This document shows positions 34,242-42,418 of a DNA stretch of 64,000 bases, one piece after another. The notes under the pieces were generated by a model. That model saw only the letters and a list, made by a program, of their open reading frames with translations. It was not told the DNA's origin and did not search any database. Origin of the DNA: JABWBD01 sp040768665 (lineage in GTDB: Bacteria; Planctomycetota; Planctomycetia; Pirellulales; Thermoguttaceae); contig JAXGMN010000025.1 of assembly GCA_040768665.1 (NCBI GenBank), positions 62,001 to 126,000 of the forward strand, read 5' to 3'. The translations under genes and the position numbers were made by a program. The first letter of the stretch is position 1. Every line of letters starts with the position of its first letter.

Positions 34242-35599
34242 GGGCCTACGCCACCGCCCTGTTGGATACCTTGGATTTCCTTTCCGAACGTTCCGTACGC
34301 GTGCCGGCGGTAGCGACGGCCGCGAATTCCCCCATCTCGGTAGCAAGGAGAATCAAGATGCTCAAGGATCACGCTCCCGTAATGCCGCTGACCATGACTC
34401 GTCTGGCGATCGTGGCGGCCATGGCAGCCATTCCGATGGCCATTGCCTTCGCGGTCGAGTCACGACCGGCATCCGATCGCTCAGGTTCAGACGATCAACC
34501 CTCGACCGCGCGACCTGCGGTCCAAAGGCGAGCCGTCAACAAGTTGGTGAAAGACTTCCCAGAAGAGGTCGACTTGTCCACGCCGGAATCGGCCCAGGCG
34601 GCCTGGAACCGAGCATCCGCACGCATGGACGCCCACGCCGTCTGCGAGCTCGGGGCATGGACGTTCGAGCCCCGCGACATCGAGGCCATGGAGCGGTTTT
34701 GGAAACGCGACCCCAAGGACATTGCCGTCTACAATGAGGCCCAACGGAACGCCGAGATCGTCGAGGTAGCCACCTACCGAGAGGATCTGGCGGACGTGAT
34801 CAGCAAGTTGAGTTTTCCAGAAGGCGTCGGACGCGATCCTTTCAGCAGCCGCTGCTTCGGGAAGTTCAACGGCGTATGGAAGAATCTTGGTGAGGACCGG
34901 CTGCCAAGCCTCGAAGCAGCCCGGGAGAGTTTCGACCGCAAAAAGGAGAACCTCTGGCAAAATTACGTAAACGTGCGACACAGCCTCCAGCAAGGCCATG
35001 CGGTGGCGGCGCCGGGAAGGGCCGAATCCACCGACCGTGGCGCGAGGATCGCCCCGGGTGAGGCGATGGGGATCAGCGTCGAAAAGGCGGATTTGATGGG
35101 ACGAATCGAGTGGGCCATGATGCACGGCGGCCGAGATATTACCGCGCGGAAGTCCATCGAGTGGGGAGAAGTCGAAAAGGATGAAAAGGGACACCGAAGG
35201 ATCCGCTACATGTACTACGCCACGATCTGGGACAAAGACGTCTACATCATGAATCAGGTGTTCACCTTCGACGCCAAGGGTAACATTCTCAAAATGGAGA
35301 ACGTCGAGGGCTTTCCGCGAGAAAAGGTGGAAAGACCAGTGAACGTGGACACCCAGGAGGGCATGAAGGAACTGGTCGAAGACTTTTTCACGAAGAACTT
35401 CCGCGACGTGACGTCGCGTGAGAGTATCGAATGGGGAGAAGTGACCAGGGCCGAAAACGGCAACGCTTCCATCCGCTACAAGTACCGGGCGAAGATTTGG
35501 CACAAGGACACCAAGATCATGAATCAGGTGTTCACGTTCGATCCAAAAGGCAAGTTCGTGTCGGTCGAGCAAGTTGAAGGCTTCCCACAGAATCCGTAG
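34242..35599 (+). pseudogene. M56 (BlaR1-like) peptidase, 3' part, after the IS630 insertion
   Basis: Continues the interrupted M56 gene in the correct frame. It starts AYATALLDTLDFLSERSVRV, then SPISVARRIKMLKD (a segment typical just after the M56 domain), then the last transmembrane helix (MTRLAIVAAMAAIPMAIAFA) and a periplasmic tail of about 370 residues. The tail contains two copies of a roughly 70-residue module, each with the sequence SIEWGEV, then IRYKYRA or IRYMYYA, and MNQVFTFDAKGN or MNQVFTFDPKGK, ending VEGFP. The repeated module is probably the sensor or ligand-binding part. A TTG at 34262 could allow reinitiation but would give a protein without a catalytic site. Confidence 0.88.
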
Positions 35600-35832
35600 C
35601 CCCGTCTGCGGGCAGCGCTGCGCACACTGCACACTCCGGAGCTCTCTTTTCGGGCAAAGTGATGGTTGGCGCGAGCGAGGGCATGGAATTGCTCTTTGAG
35701 CTGAACGGCGGACTCGCTGCAACATGCAATCGGCTCCACGGTAACCCCGGGCTTGCGGCAAGTGGCTTCTCCGCCCTCCGTAGGGTAGAACGAGAGTAGT
35801 CACGGCAAATCCACAGCCTGAGAGTGCTGGCA

Positions 35833-36057
35833 ATGGAACCTGCAACTACCCGACCGATCATCATCAACCGCGGGCGGGGCCCGGAAATCGAGGGAACGAG
35901 GATCACGGTCTTCGACGTGATGGACTATCTGAAAGTGGGTTGGCACCGGGACCGGATTGCCACCTTGTTCCGGTTGTCGTCACGGGACATCCAGGCGGCC
36001 ATCGACTACATCGAAACGCATACCTGCTCCTGCTTGGTGAGGTCGTCCAGGTGGTAG
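35833..36057 (+). CDS. DUF433 antitoxin-like protein, C-terminus altered
   Basis: Small helix-turn-helix protein of the DUF433 family, often the antitoxin of PIN-type (DUF5615) toxins. Characteristic sequence: GPEIEGTRITVFDVMDYLKV and GWHRDRIATLFRLSSRDIQA, AIDYIETH. After IETH the reading turns to TCSCLVRSSRW and stops, whereas relatives continue with a charged helix of about 15-20 residues. The sequence right here passes, in another frame, into an unrelated protein tail (next entry), so a recombination or deletion joined two gene pieces. No DUF5615 toxin follows. The 220-nt gap before this gene has no other feature. Confidence 0.7.
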   Translation: MEPATTRPIIINRGRGPEIEGTRITVFDVMDYLKVGWHRDRIATLFRLSSRDIQAAIDYIETHTCSCLVRSSRW

Positions 36058-36218
36058 ACGTCGAGTCGCCGGAGAACGACAGCCTCGGACTCGACCTGGT
36101 TTGCGAGTACAAGGGGCAGCGGCACCGCATCGACGCCCGGTCAGTCGATCTCCTGCCACCGCTTCCCGATGGACACCTGTATCTGGCCGCCTGCCTGACG
36201 TGGAAACGGGGGTTCTGA
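36028..36218 (+). pseudogene. C-terminal remnant of an unidentified conserved-looking protein
   Basis: The frame reads LLLGEVVQVVDVESPENDSL, GLDLVCEYKGQRHRIDARSV and DLLPPLPDGHLYLAACLTWK, with a stop. The composition and beta-strand rhythm look like a true small protein. It has no start of its own and overlaps the end of the DUF433 frame, which indicates a chimera. I do not recognise a named family. Confidence 0.45.
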
Positions 36219-36415
36219 CGATTCGACGCACAGCGGCGCAAGGACGTTGAACGGAAGGGCGGGCGCCGTCGAGAGGCGAGAACCAGTACGGCGAGGAAGA
36301 AATTTGAACGTCGTTAACCCCAGAGTAGCAGCCACGCTCCGCCGTGCCTGCCGCTTTGAAGCCCTTCGGGGAGTCCATCCATGCGTGAATACCGTTTTCC
36401 TTGGAGCAACGCTCG

Positions 36416-36814
36416 ATGACGGAACAGTCTACTGCCCCGATGATCTTTCTTGCCGGCCCCCCGGGCGCGGGCAAGACGACGCTCGGCTCTGCCGGGTGCG
36501 AAGAACTGGCGCTGCGGTTTCTCGATCTGGCCGCCGAGGCAGGGGCTTCGGCGGACGTGGAGGCACAGAAGAAGACGCTCGAACGGGTCATCAGCCAGCG
36601 GACCGCCGACGTCGCAGAAGCGGACTCGCCGTTACGAGAGGACTTGCCAGCAGTTCCGGAAGTAGCTGGAGGGGCAGAAGTACGTGTGAGGTTTCCGCCC
36701 TCACCGGCAGCCAACGGCTGCTGCTGTGCCCAACAGGCCTCGCGCCTGTGCAGGAATTGGAGCTGTTTGCGGACAAAACCAGGAAAAGAATCAAACGCAC
36801 TCGTCCGCCCCTGA
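36416..36814 (+). pseudogene. Truncated P-loop kinase-like gene
   Basis: The ATG follows GGAG and the protein begins TEQSTAPMIFLAGPPGAGKT, a Walker A motif as in shikimate-kinase-like enzymes, then LGSAGCEELALRFLDLAAEA and VEAQKKTLERVISQRTADV. After about residue 65 the sequence loses family character (APAANG-type low-complexity and CCCAQQASR), so the gene is frameshifted or recombined and lacks a Walker B and lid. It is probably a non-functional remnant of a shikimate kinase-like or small AAA protein. Confidence 0.6.
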
Positions 36815-36871
36815 CCGCTGCCCCCTGATCCCTGATCCCTGACCACTAACAACTGACAACGAACAACTGCA

Positions 36872-37993
36872 ATGAGCGAATACCAGTTCATCCATTTCCT
36901 GGCTATCGACCGTCCGCTGGACGACAAGGAGCTCGCGTTTATGCAGCGGCAGTCGACGCGTGCGGAGATCACGCGATGGGAATTCACCAACGTGTACCAC
37001 TTCGGGGATTTCCGCGGCGATCCGCTCGAGATGCTCCGCCGCGGTTACGACGTCCACCTCCACTACGCCAATTTCGGCATCCGGCGGCTCATGTTCCGCC
37101 TGCCGGCAGAGCTCCCCTGCGATCGGAAAACGTTCGAGGCGTTCCAGGCCGAGGCCGGCATCGACTGGTACGCAAACAAGAAAGGCAAAGGCGGAATTCT
37201 CGACATCAGCCCGGAAGGCGACGCCGACGCGTATTCGGAAGATCTGTACGACGTCGGCACGATGCTCGACGACATCGCACCCGCCCGGGCGCTGTTGATC
37301 GCCGGTGACCTGCGGCCTCTCTACCTGGCTTGGCTGGCCTGCGAGGGCGACCGCGACGCTTCGGAGCCGCCCGTCCCGGCAGGGCTCGACAAGCTCCCGC
37401 GCGAACTGGCGGCCATGGCGGACTTTTACGAGGTGAGCGAGGACCTGATCGCGGCGGCAGCCGATCGGTCGCCCCCGCTCGGCAACACGGCCGACGCGGG
37501 CGCGGAGATCGCGAGCTGGCTCGCCCGCCAGTCAGCCGATGCGTTGAGGAAACTCGTGCGGCGGGTGCTGGAGGACGACGCGGCCGCGGCACGGGCGGAA
37601 ACGCTGGCGAAGATCCGCGACGAGACGAAGTCCGCCGCGTGGCCGCTGGCGGAGCCGCAACGCACCCTGGCCGAGCTCCACGAGGCGGCGAAGGCCGTGA
37701 GCCAGCGGCGAATCGAACGGCAGAAAAAGACCGCCGAGGCGAAACGGCGCAAGCGACTGAAGTCGATCGCGGCCGACCCCGAGAAGACGATCGCCCATGT
37801 CGAGAAACTCGTTCAACAGCGGTCGACCCAGAGCTACCGGCAGGCGGCCGAGGAACTCGTAGACCTTCGCGAGGCCCTCGGTCCCGAAGCAGGGCCGGCG
37901 CGGGCGAGAGAGGTCGCGCAGAACCTGCGCCGAAAAAACCCGACACTGAACATTCTCATCGGCAGTTTGCGAAAGCGAGGTTTGCTGGTCTGA
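36872..37993 (+). CDS. Conserved-looking hypothetical protein with coiled-coil C-terminal half
   Basis: Protein of 373 residues, not recognised by name. The N-terminal 150 residues form a compact domain (EYQFIHFLAIDRPLDDKELA, FTNVYHFGDFRGDPLEMLRR, GYDVHLHYANFGIRRLMFRL). The middle is helical and the part from about 250 to 330 is a strongly charged coiled coil (VSQRRIERQKKTAEAKRRKR), followed by a helical end ARAREVAQNLRRKNPTLNIL. Codon use and the length of the frame leave little doubt that it is a gene. No Shine-Dalgarno sequence precedes the ATG; instead a short CCCTGATCCCTGATCCCTGA repeat lies upstream. Its neighbours are gene remnants, so context says little. Confidence 0.75.
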   Translation: MSEYQFIHFLAIDRPLDDKELAFMQRQSTRAEITRWEFTNVYHFGDFRGDPLEMLRRGYDVHLHYANFGIRRLMFRLPAELPCDRKTFEAFQAEAGIDWYANKKGKGGILDISPEGDADAYSEDLYDVGTMLDDIAPARALLIAGDLRPLYLAWLACEGDRDASEPPVPAGLDKLPRELAAMADFYEVSEDLIAAAADRSPPLGNTADAGAEIASWLARQSADALRKLVRRVLEDDAAAARAETLAKIRDETKSAAWPLAEPQRTLAELHEAAKAVSQRRIERQKKTAEAKRRKRLKSIAADPEKTIAHVEKLVQQRSTQSYRQAAEELVDLREALGPEAGPARAREVAQNLRRKNPTLNILIGSLRKRGLLV

Positions 37994-38041
37994 CGCCTGG
38001 ATGAGGCGAGGCTTTCAGATCTGGAGGACGTAAGAAAGTAT

Positions 38042-38107
38042 CTGAACAGGAGCGAACCGAGGAAACCGAGAACCCCTTCTCCGTTGTCTCGGTTGTCTCC
38101 TGTTCAG
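38042..38107. repeat. Inverted repeat CTGAACAGGAG / CTCCTGTTCAG
   Basis: Perfect 11-bp arms, with a second inner pairing (ACCGAG with CTCGGT), located after the hypothetical gene. It may act as a terminator-like stem but lacks a T tract. The remaining sequence to the IS110 remnant has no gene. Confidence 0.6.
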
Positions 38108-38252
38108 GATCGCTAATACCGTAAAGAGCCGTGAAACGGCGGCCAACGGCTGCTAGAGCAGATCTTTGATTCTATGAAAGAGCGGCCCTCCTGGTGCTAT
38201 ACCTGATGTAGTAGACGTTCTACTCAAGCATACCCACCCAGGAGGACCAAAG

Positions 38253-38727
38253 ATGTTGTACCTTGCTATCGACCAGCACCGCAAGCAGTTGACCGTCGAA
38301 GACCGAAACGAGAGTGGTGACGTCACCGTGAAGCGTCAGGTGAGCACAAGATGGGAACCGGTGCGGGCATTCCTGGCGGAATACGCCCGACGCGCCGACG
38401 CGGAAGGAGGATTTGTGGCCATCGTCGAGGTCTGTGGCTTCAATCGTTGGCTGGTGGAACTGCTCCGCGAATACGGATGCCGAGAGGTGATCCTCATCCA
38501 GCCCGAGAAGCGTTCGAAGCGGAAGACCGACCGGCGTGATGCCAGCGCACTGGCCACCCTGCTGTGGGTCAATCGGCATCGCCTGCTGTCGAACAAGCCG
38601 GTACGTGGGATTCGGCGTGTCGAGTGGCCGTGATGCGTCGACTGGCGACGATCATCTGGCACATGGTGAAAAACCACGAAGCCTAAATGGTCGGAGGTCC
38701 TCCGCGCAAGAAGGTCAAGGCTGCGTG
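38253..38727 (+). mobile_element. IS110-family transposase remnant with internal deletion
   Basis: The frame starts after AGGAGG with MLYLAIDQHRKQLTVEDRNE and continues EVCGFNRWLVELLREYGCRE, VILIQPEKRSKRKTDRRDAS, ALATLLWVNRHRL, the DEDD-type RuvC-like N-terminal domain of IS110 transposases. After about 120 residues it jumps to the typical C-terminal end in another frame (RVAVMRRLATIIWHMVKNHE, then an in-frame stop, then VGGPPRKKVKAA). About two thirds of the protein, including the serine-containing Transposase_20 domain, is missing. It is a dead element. Confidence 0.85.
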
Positions 38728-38949
38728 AGCTAGCCCGGACAAGACCTCCGCTCGGGCTCGACAAAAGGGTCCGCCCCTTCCACCTTCGCCGAACTTTTCG
38801 CACACCCTCGCCAAATAGACGTCAAGGACGATCATGGTGCCGTCGGCGAGCAAACCGCGTATAGGTGGTGCCGAAATGCTGGGCCGGATGCTCGCGCCAG
38901 GGGGTGCGAATGCGGGCAGCGTGCTTGCCGGCGCCGACCAGTACATGGC
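38728..38949. other. No supported gene; possible site of a lost toxin
   Basis: This follows the RHH antitoxin gene on the minus strand, where a VapC or FitB toxin would be expected. The frames here (for example MIVLDVYLARVCEKFGEG) do not show the PIN catalytic pattern, so the toxin seems to be absent or too decayed. Confidence 0.4.
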
Positions 38950-39222
38950 TCATCGATCCCCCGACGTGGTCCATGGGGGAGCCGGAAGATGCGGTTCGCC
39001 CCGCCGCGCCTTCACCGGCTTTCCCTCTCGGGGCAGAGGGATCGTGCATGGAGCCGAAATCTCTCCCGTGAGGAAAGGCTCATCCGGCAGATGAAGGCGC
39101 GAGGCCTTCGGTCTCAGGCGCTCCAGCGCCTCCTCCGCCACCGATCGCTGGTGGACTTCTGCGGCCCGCCGCAGGTCGTCGTACAACTCCTGCGGCACGT
39201 TTTCCAACACAATGTCCGGCAT
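38950..39222 (-). CDS. FitA/VapB-like ribbon-helix-helix antitoxin, orphan
   Basis: Small 90-residue protein that starts after AGGAG. The first 45 residues form a ribbon-helix-helix domain (PDIVLENVPQELYDDLRRAA, EVHQRSVAEEALERLRPKAS), which would bind DNA as a dimer. The tail (DEPFLTGEISAPCTIPLPRE) is the toxin-wrapping region seen in planctomycete antitoxins. No PIN toxin is visible downstream, so it is an orphan. It may still act on related toxins in trans. Confidence 0.75.
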   Translation of the reverse strand: MPDIVLENVPQELYDDLRRAAEVHQRSVAEEALERLRPKASRLHLPDEPFLTGEISAPCTIPLPREGKPVKARRGEPHLPAPPWTTSGDR

Positions 39223-39495
39223 GCGAAAAGCTCCTGTGGGCACCGTCCGGGTTTCTCTCGCCTGAACGGGGGAAACGCCCTCACCCGAACCGGGTTTATT
39301 CTAACGCGACGCCTTCGCGATGGCAACCGCAGCGAGAGGAGGTGAGGTCCGACATGCGCGTTTACATGCTCCGAGGTCTCTTGGGCCAAGTTGTGGTGAT
39401 TGACCCAGGCTCGTCGTCAAGCCTTGTCCGGAATGGGGCGGCTTCGACACCGTGCGGACCGGAGGGTCTGCGCTACGCCATTCGTCCGCGACGAC
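39223..39495. other. Intergenic region, no gene seen
   Basis: It contains a short stem near 39284-39300 (ACCCGAACCGGGTTTATTC) that could end transcription, but the stem is short. No coding frame is convincing. Confidence 0.35.
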
Positions 39496-41445
39496 TCAAT
39501 GCACCAGATCAAACTGGAATTCGTTCACCCCCTGTGCAATGTCCACACGCAGAGCACTTGTTTCGGCTGAAGAATACTGGGGAGGAACGTCTTTCGCCGT
39601 CACCGTTACGGTCATGATGGTTACAGGGACGGATTTGGCAAGAAACGAACCGTCCTCATTGATGTTAATCACAATAGGCTTGCCGGTTTCAGGATAAAGC
39701 ATCAGCTTGCCTCGGGTGACGGGCTTTCCGTTAAGCGTGATGCTTCCTCGGACCGATGCTGTTTCCGCAGCCCGGTCGGCCGCGCGCGGCTCTTGTTGCG
39801 CGGCCTTTTCCTTCGGATAGGGTTTGGGCATTTCGCCCGGCGGCAGAGTCCAGGTTTGGGTCCGCTTGGATTGCGGCTCAGGCAGAGTGCCGCCCGCCCG
39901 GAGGAACATGGTCTTAAGGTCAGCCCGCACCCCTTGCGATTGCAGGAGGACGTCCAGCGTGAGCATGCCTTGTTCATACGCCGCTTTTTCCGCGGAGACC
40001 ATGCGGTCTGCGGAGTCGAGTGCTTCGCGCAGGTGTTTCAGCGCGATCTTGTCCTGCTGCTCGGCCCACGCCAGCCGAGCGAGGGCGACGTAGAGATAGG
40101 TTCGCGCCCGCGCTTCGTCTGCAGTGCTCCCCCCTCTGCCTCCCGCCACGTAGGCGGCGTGAACATGCCGCCACGTCTGAAGGCGGATCTCCACCAATTC
40201 TCGCAATGTCTCAAGCTCTTCCGGCGACGGCTTGCTCGCCTCCTCGCGCAGCTCCGACAGGCCGAGAAAGGGATCGCCGCGTTTCTCCGCTTGGGAGGCA
40301 GCCTTCTTTCCGGCCGGCTGTACCTGGGCGGGTTGCGCTTCCAGGCCTCTCGTGCCGGCGATGATCAAGGCAGGCACGAAAAGGATGGCGGCCAAGACGC
40401 CGCCGAGCGAGCGGTTGATGCGAACCATCGTTCTCCTCCTTCCATCCAACAGGCCGGCGATCCGGTCTTCCAGTGTCCATCGAAGGTGGAAGAGACCGAT
40501 CGCGGCAGATCTTGGGAAAGTCGTTTCGAGGGATTGGGACAGCTCCAACAGCACCGTGGCGTAGCGGCGGGGATCGCCGCGGCGCAGCACGTAGTTGTCG
40601 CAGATTTCCTCGCGAGCCCGGGCCAACTCGCGGTTGAGCAGGTGAACGAGCGGATGCGGCCAGAAGAGGGTCGCAGCCAGTCGCTGCAGGAGGCCGGCGA
40701 AATGGTGCCGGCAGGCGACATGGGCACACTCATGGACGAGGACGTCGGCAAGATTCTGTTCGGCGAGAGTCTGAATCAACCGCTCGGGCATGATCACCAG
40801 CGGCCGGATCAGTCCGATGACGATCGGCCGGTCAGTGGCTGTCGAAGTAACGACGGACGGGAGGGAATCGACTTGCAGAGCCTGGCGGATTTCGGCGAGG
40901 ACTTGCGGCAGTCGAGAAGCGGCGAGCGGGCGCACGCTTCGCCGCAGCAGCGACACGGTCCACATCCCATGGCACCAGCGGATCACCATCCAAACCGCGC
41001 CCGACAGCCAAACCGCTACGCAGGCGCCTCCCAAGGCGCGCAGCACATCCGGCTGGCGGATGTGCGAGGCCGCAGGTCGAGCGAGCTGAGAGCGTCGAGT
41101 GGCCTCCTGGCCGGACTCCATCGCCGGCGCTTCGGTTGGGCGAGCAGGCAGCGCGGAGGACAGCGGCTGGGTCCGTACGACACGGTTCTGCGAAGTCGGT
41201 CGCTCGTTTCGCGCGAGCGCGATCAGGGTGATGCCGACCGCGTTGAGCGTGCAGGTGAGAACGGGGCTGAGCAGGACACACACCAGGGCGGTAAGCCAGA
41301 CGCTGTGCCGCCAAGCGGCGCCGAGCCGAGTGCCGATTTGTGCCAGCAGCGCCGCCACGAGCACGACCGCGGCGATCTGGACGGCCACACTCCCGATCAG
41401 GTAAGCGCAAGCGTCTCCCGGATACAACCGCAGCAGGAGGTTCAT
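39496..41445 (-). CDS. M56 (BlaR1-like) membrane peptidase, second system, intact
   Basis: Sensor peptidase of a BlaI/BlaR1-type pair. The ATG overlaps the stop of the upstream BlaI-like gene (ATGA), and gives MNLLLRLYPGDACAYLIGSV. Transmembrane segments occur at about 14-35, 48-73, 138-157 and 352-370 (GGVLAAILFVPALIIAGTRG). The zinc motif is LVHECAHVACRHH (H238, H242). A helical region follows (ELETLRELVEIRLQTWRHVH), then at about 570 a carboxypeptidase-regulatory-like beta domain (ASVRGSITLNGKPVTRGKLM, LYPETGKPIVININEDGSFL). This last domain replaces the penicillin-binding sensor of classical BlaR1, so the ligand is unlikely to be a beta-lactam. Family identity is sure; the signal is unknown. 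Confidence 0.92.
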   Translation of the reverse strand: MNLLLRLYPGDACAYLIGSVAVQIAAVVLVAALLAQIGTRLGAAWRHSVWLTALVCVLLSPVLTCTLNAVGITLIALARNERPTSQNRVVRTQPLSSALPARPTEAPAMESGQEATRRSQLARPAASHIRQPDVLRALGGACVAVWLSGAVWMVIRWCHGMWTVSLLRRSVRPLAASRLPQVLAEIRQALQVDSLPSVVTSTATDRPIVIGLIRPLVIMPERLIQTLAEQNLADVLVHECAHVACRHHFAGLLQRLAATLFWPHPLVHLLNRELARAREEICDNYVLRRGDPRRYATVLLELSQSLETTFPRSAAIGLFHLRWTLEDRIAGLLDGRRRTMVRINRSLGGVLAAILFVPALIIAGTRGLEAQPAQVQPAGKKAASQAEKRGDPFLGLSELREEASKPSPEELETLRELVEIRLQTWRHVHAAYVAGGRGGSTADEARARTYLYVALARLAWAEQQDKIALKHLREALDSADRMVSAEKAAYEQGMLTLDVLLQSQGVRADLKTMFLRAGGTLPEPQSKRTQTWTLPPGEMPKPYPKEKAAQQEPRAADRAAETASVRGSITLNGKPVTRGKLMLYPETGKPIVININEDGSFLAKSVPVTIMTVTVTAKDVPPQYSSAETSALRVDIAQGVNEFQFDLVH

Positions 41446-41843
41446 GGGGATTTCTCCCGCGTCTGGGCATCCGGCCGATCGAGGATGGCACGGATTCGCT
41501 CGAGCTGCTCGGGCGAGAGGCGGCCGCCTTGGAGCAGCGCGAGGACCAGCCCTTCCGCGGAGCCTTGGAAGGCGGCATCGACCAGGCGGCGGACGAGGCG
41601 GGGCAGGACCTTGTCGCGAGGATAGGTGGCTGAGTAGAGGTAACTCCCCTCGCGGACCCGATGTCGCAACCAGCCCTTCTCCTCCAGCCGCGTGACCATT
41701 GTGGAAACGGTGTTCCTCGCGACGGGCCTGCGGGCCGAAAGGACTTTCCACACATCACCGACGGTGGTCTCGCCCCGATCCCAAATGATGTTCATGATCT
41801 CCAACTGAGCGTCGGACAGCGGCGGAGGCAGCGATGTGGCCAT
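41442..41843 (-). CDS. BlaI/MecI/CopY family transcriptional repressor, second system
   Basis: Winged-helix repressor of 133 residues: PLSDAQLEIMNIIWDRGETT, VGDVWKVLSARRPVARNTVS, TMVTRLEEKGWLRHRVREGS, YLYSATYPRDKVLPRLVRRL. The TVSTMVTRLEEKGW recognition helix is the family hallmark. The M56 gene overlaps its stop codon, so both are translated from one message. An operator-like palindrome lies 23 nt before the start. Compared with the first system at 31.7 kb this pair is complete and likely functional. Confidence 0.95.
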   Translation of the reverse strand: MATSLPPPLSDAQLEIMNIIWDRGETTVGDVWKVLSARRPVARNTVSTMVTRLEEKGWLRHRVREGSYLYSATYPRDKVLPRLVRRLVDAAFQGSAEGLVLALLQGGRLSPEQLERIRAILDRPDAQTREKSP

Positions 41844-41865
41844 GGCGAGCCCTCTTTCGGGTGCA

Positions 41866-41879
41866 ACTACACATGTAGT
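41866..41879. promoter_or_regulatory. BlaI-type operator ACTACACATGTAGT
   Basis: Inverted repeat ACTACA-CA-TGTAGT directly upstream of the BlaI-like gene. It contains the TACA/TGTA half-sites known from staphylococcal bla/mec operators, followed by AT-rich sequence (CGATTATACC) that could be the promoter. It suggests autoregulation. Confidence 0.8.
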
Positions 41880-41964
41880 CGATTATACCGACAGATGTGG
41901 GCGCGTCAAGTGGCCGGCTGGCCCTGCTTGTGTTGCCCGCACCCAGCGTATTCGGCAGCTTTCG

Positions 41965-42352
41965 GTGTGGCTGCTCGGCGTTGAACGGGCGAACCATGTG
42001 ACTCAAGCTTACCGCAACGCCGAGCAGTGTTGCGCCCGGAACGGCCGCTCCATCAGAACCGCTCGGCGTTGTGGACGCCCAAGGAGATCGCTTCGTGCTG
42101 TTTCGCCTCCTCGTTGGTTCCCGCTGGTTCCGATGCTCGTGAGTCGGGCATGCACTGCCAGGCGACTCGCTGCTTGGAATGGAAAGGCTGTCTCATCAGA
42201 ATCGGGATTCTGTAGCCCCGATCGAATGAACGTCATCGGGTATCAGGAAATCGAAAGGGAGACGCCAGATCCTGCTCCGCTCCATCACTGCTTGCGATTG
42301 TGGTGAGCGCTTCTCGTATGGAGAATCGAGTCAATCGCAAGCAGTGGCACAC
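41965..42352. repeat. Twin-hairpin element, family A, copy 3 (long linker)
   Basis: Unit 1: stem CTGCTCGGCGTTG (41971-41983) with CAACGCCGAGCAG (42015-42027). Unit 2: stem CACTGCTTGCGATTG (42286-42300) with CAATCGCAAGCAGTG (42332-42346). Both loops are 31 nt. Outer ends are GTGTGG and GGCACAC. A half unit (GCTCGGCGTTGTGG near 42061) between them looks like a decayed third unit. The 575-nt gap shows no gene. Confidence 0.85.
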
Positions 42353-42418
42353 AAACCCGTCGTTCGTCCACGTACGAGGTACGAAGCGCGCCGCTTACGG
42401 GAAGAGGCCGCAGGGCCC

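Noticed and set aside
38683..38946. VapC-like toxin partner of the RHH antitoxin
   Set aside because: The frame lacks the PIN aspartate motifs and appropriate length; composition is that of a shadow frame.
39793..41625. 610-codon plus-strand frame opposite the second M56 gene
   Set aside because: Shadow of the M56 gene, which has HECAH and transmembrane segments on the other strand.
4755..42352. Family A units as a CRISPR array (constant 31-nt variable segment between repeats)
   Set aside because: The flanking repeats are inverted arms of a hairpin, not direct repeats; units occur only in pairs at three loci and no cas gene is present.
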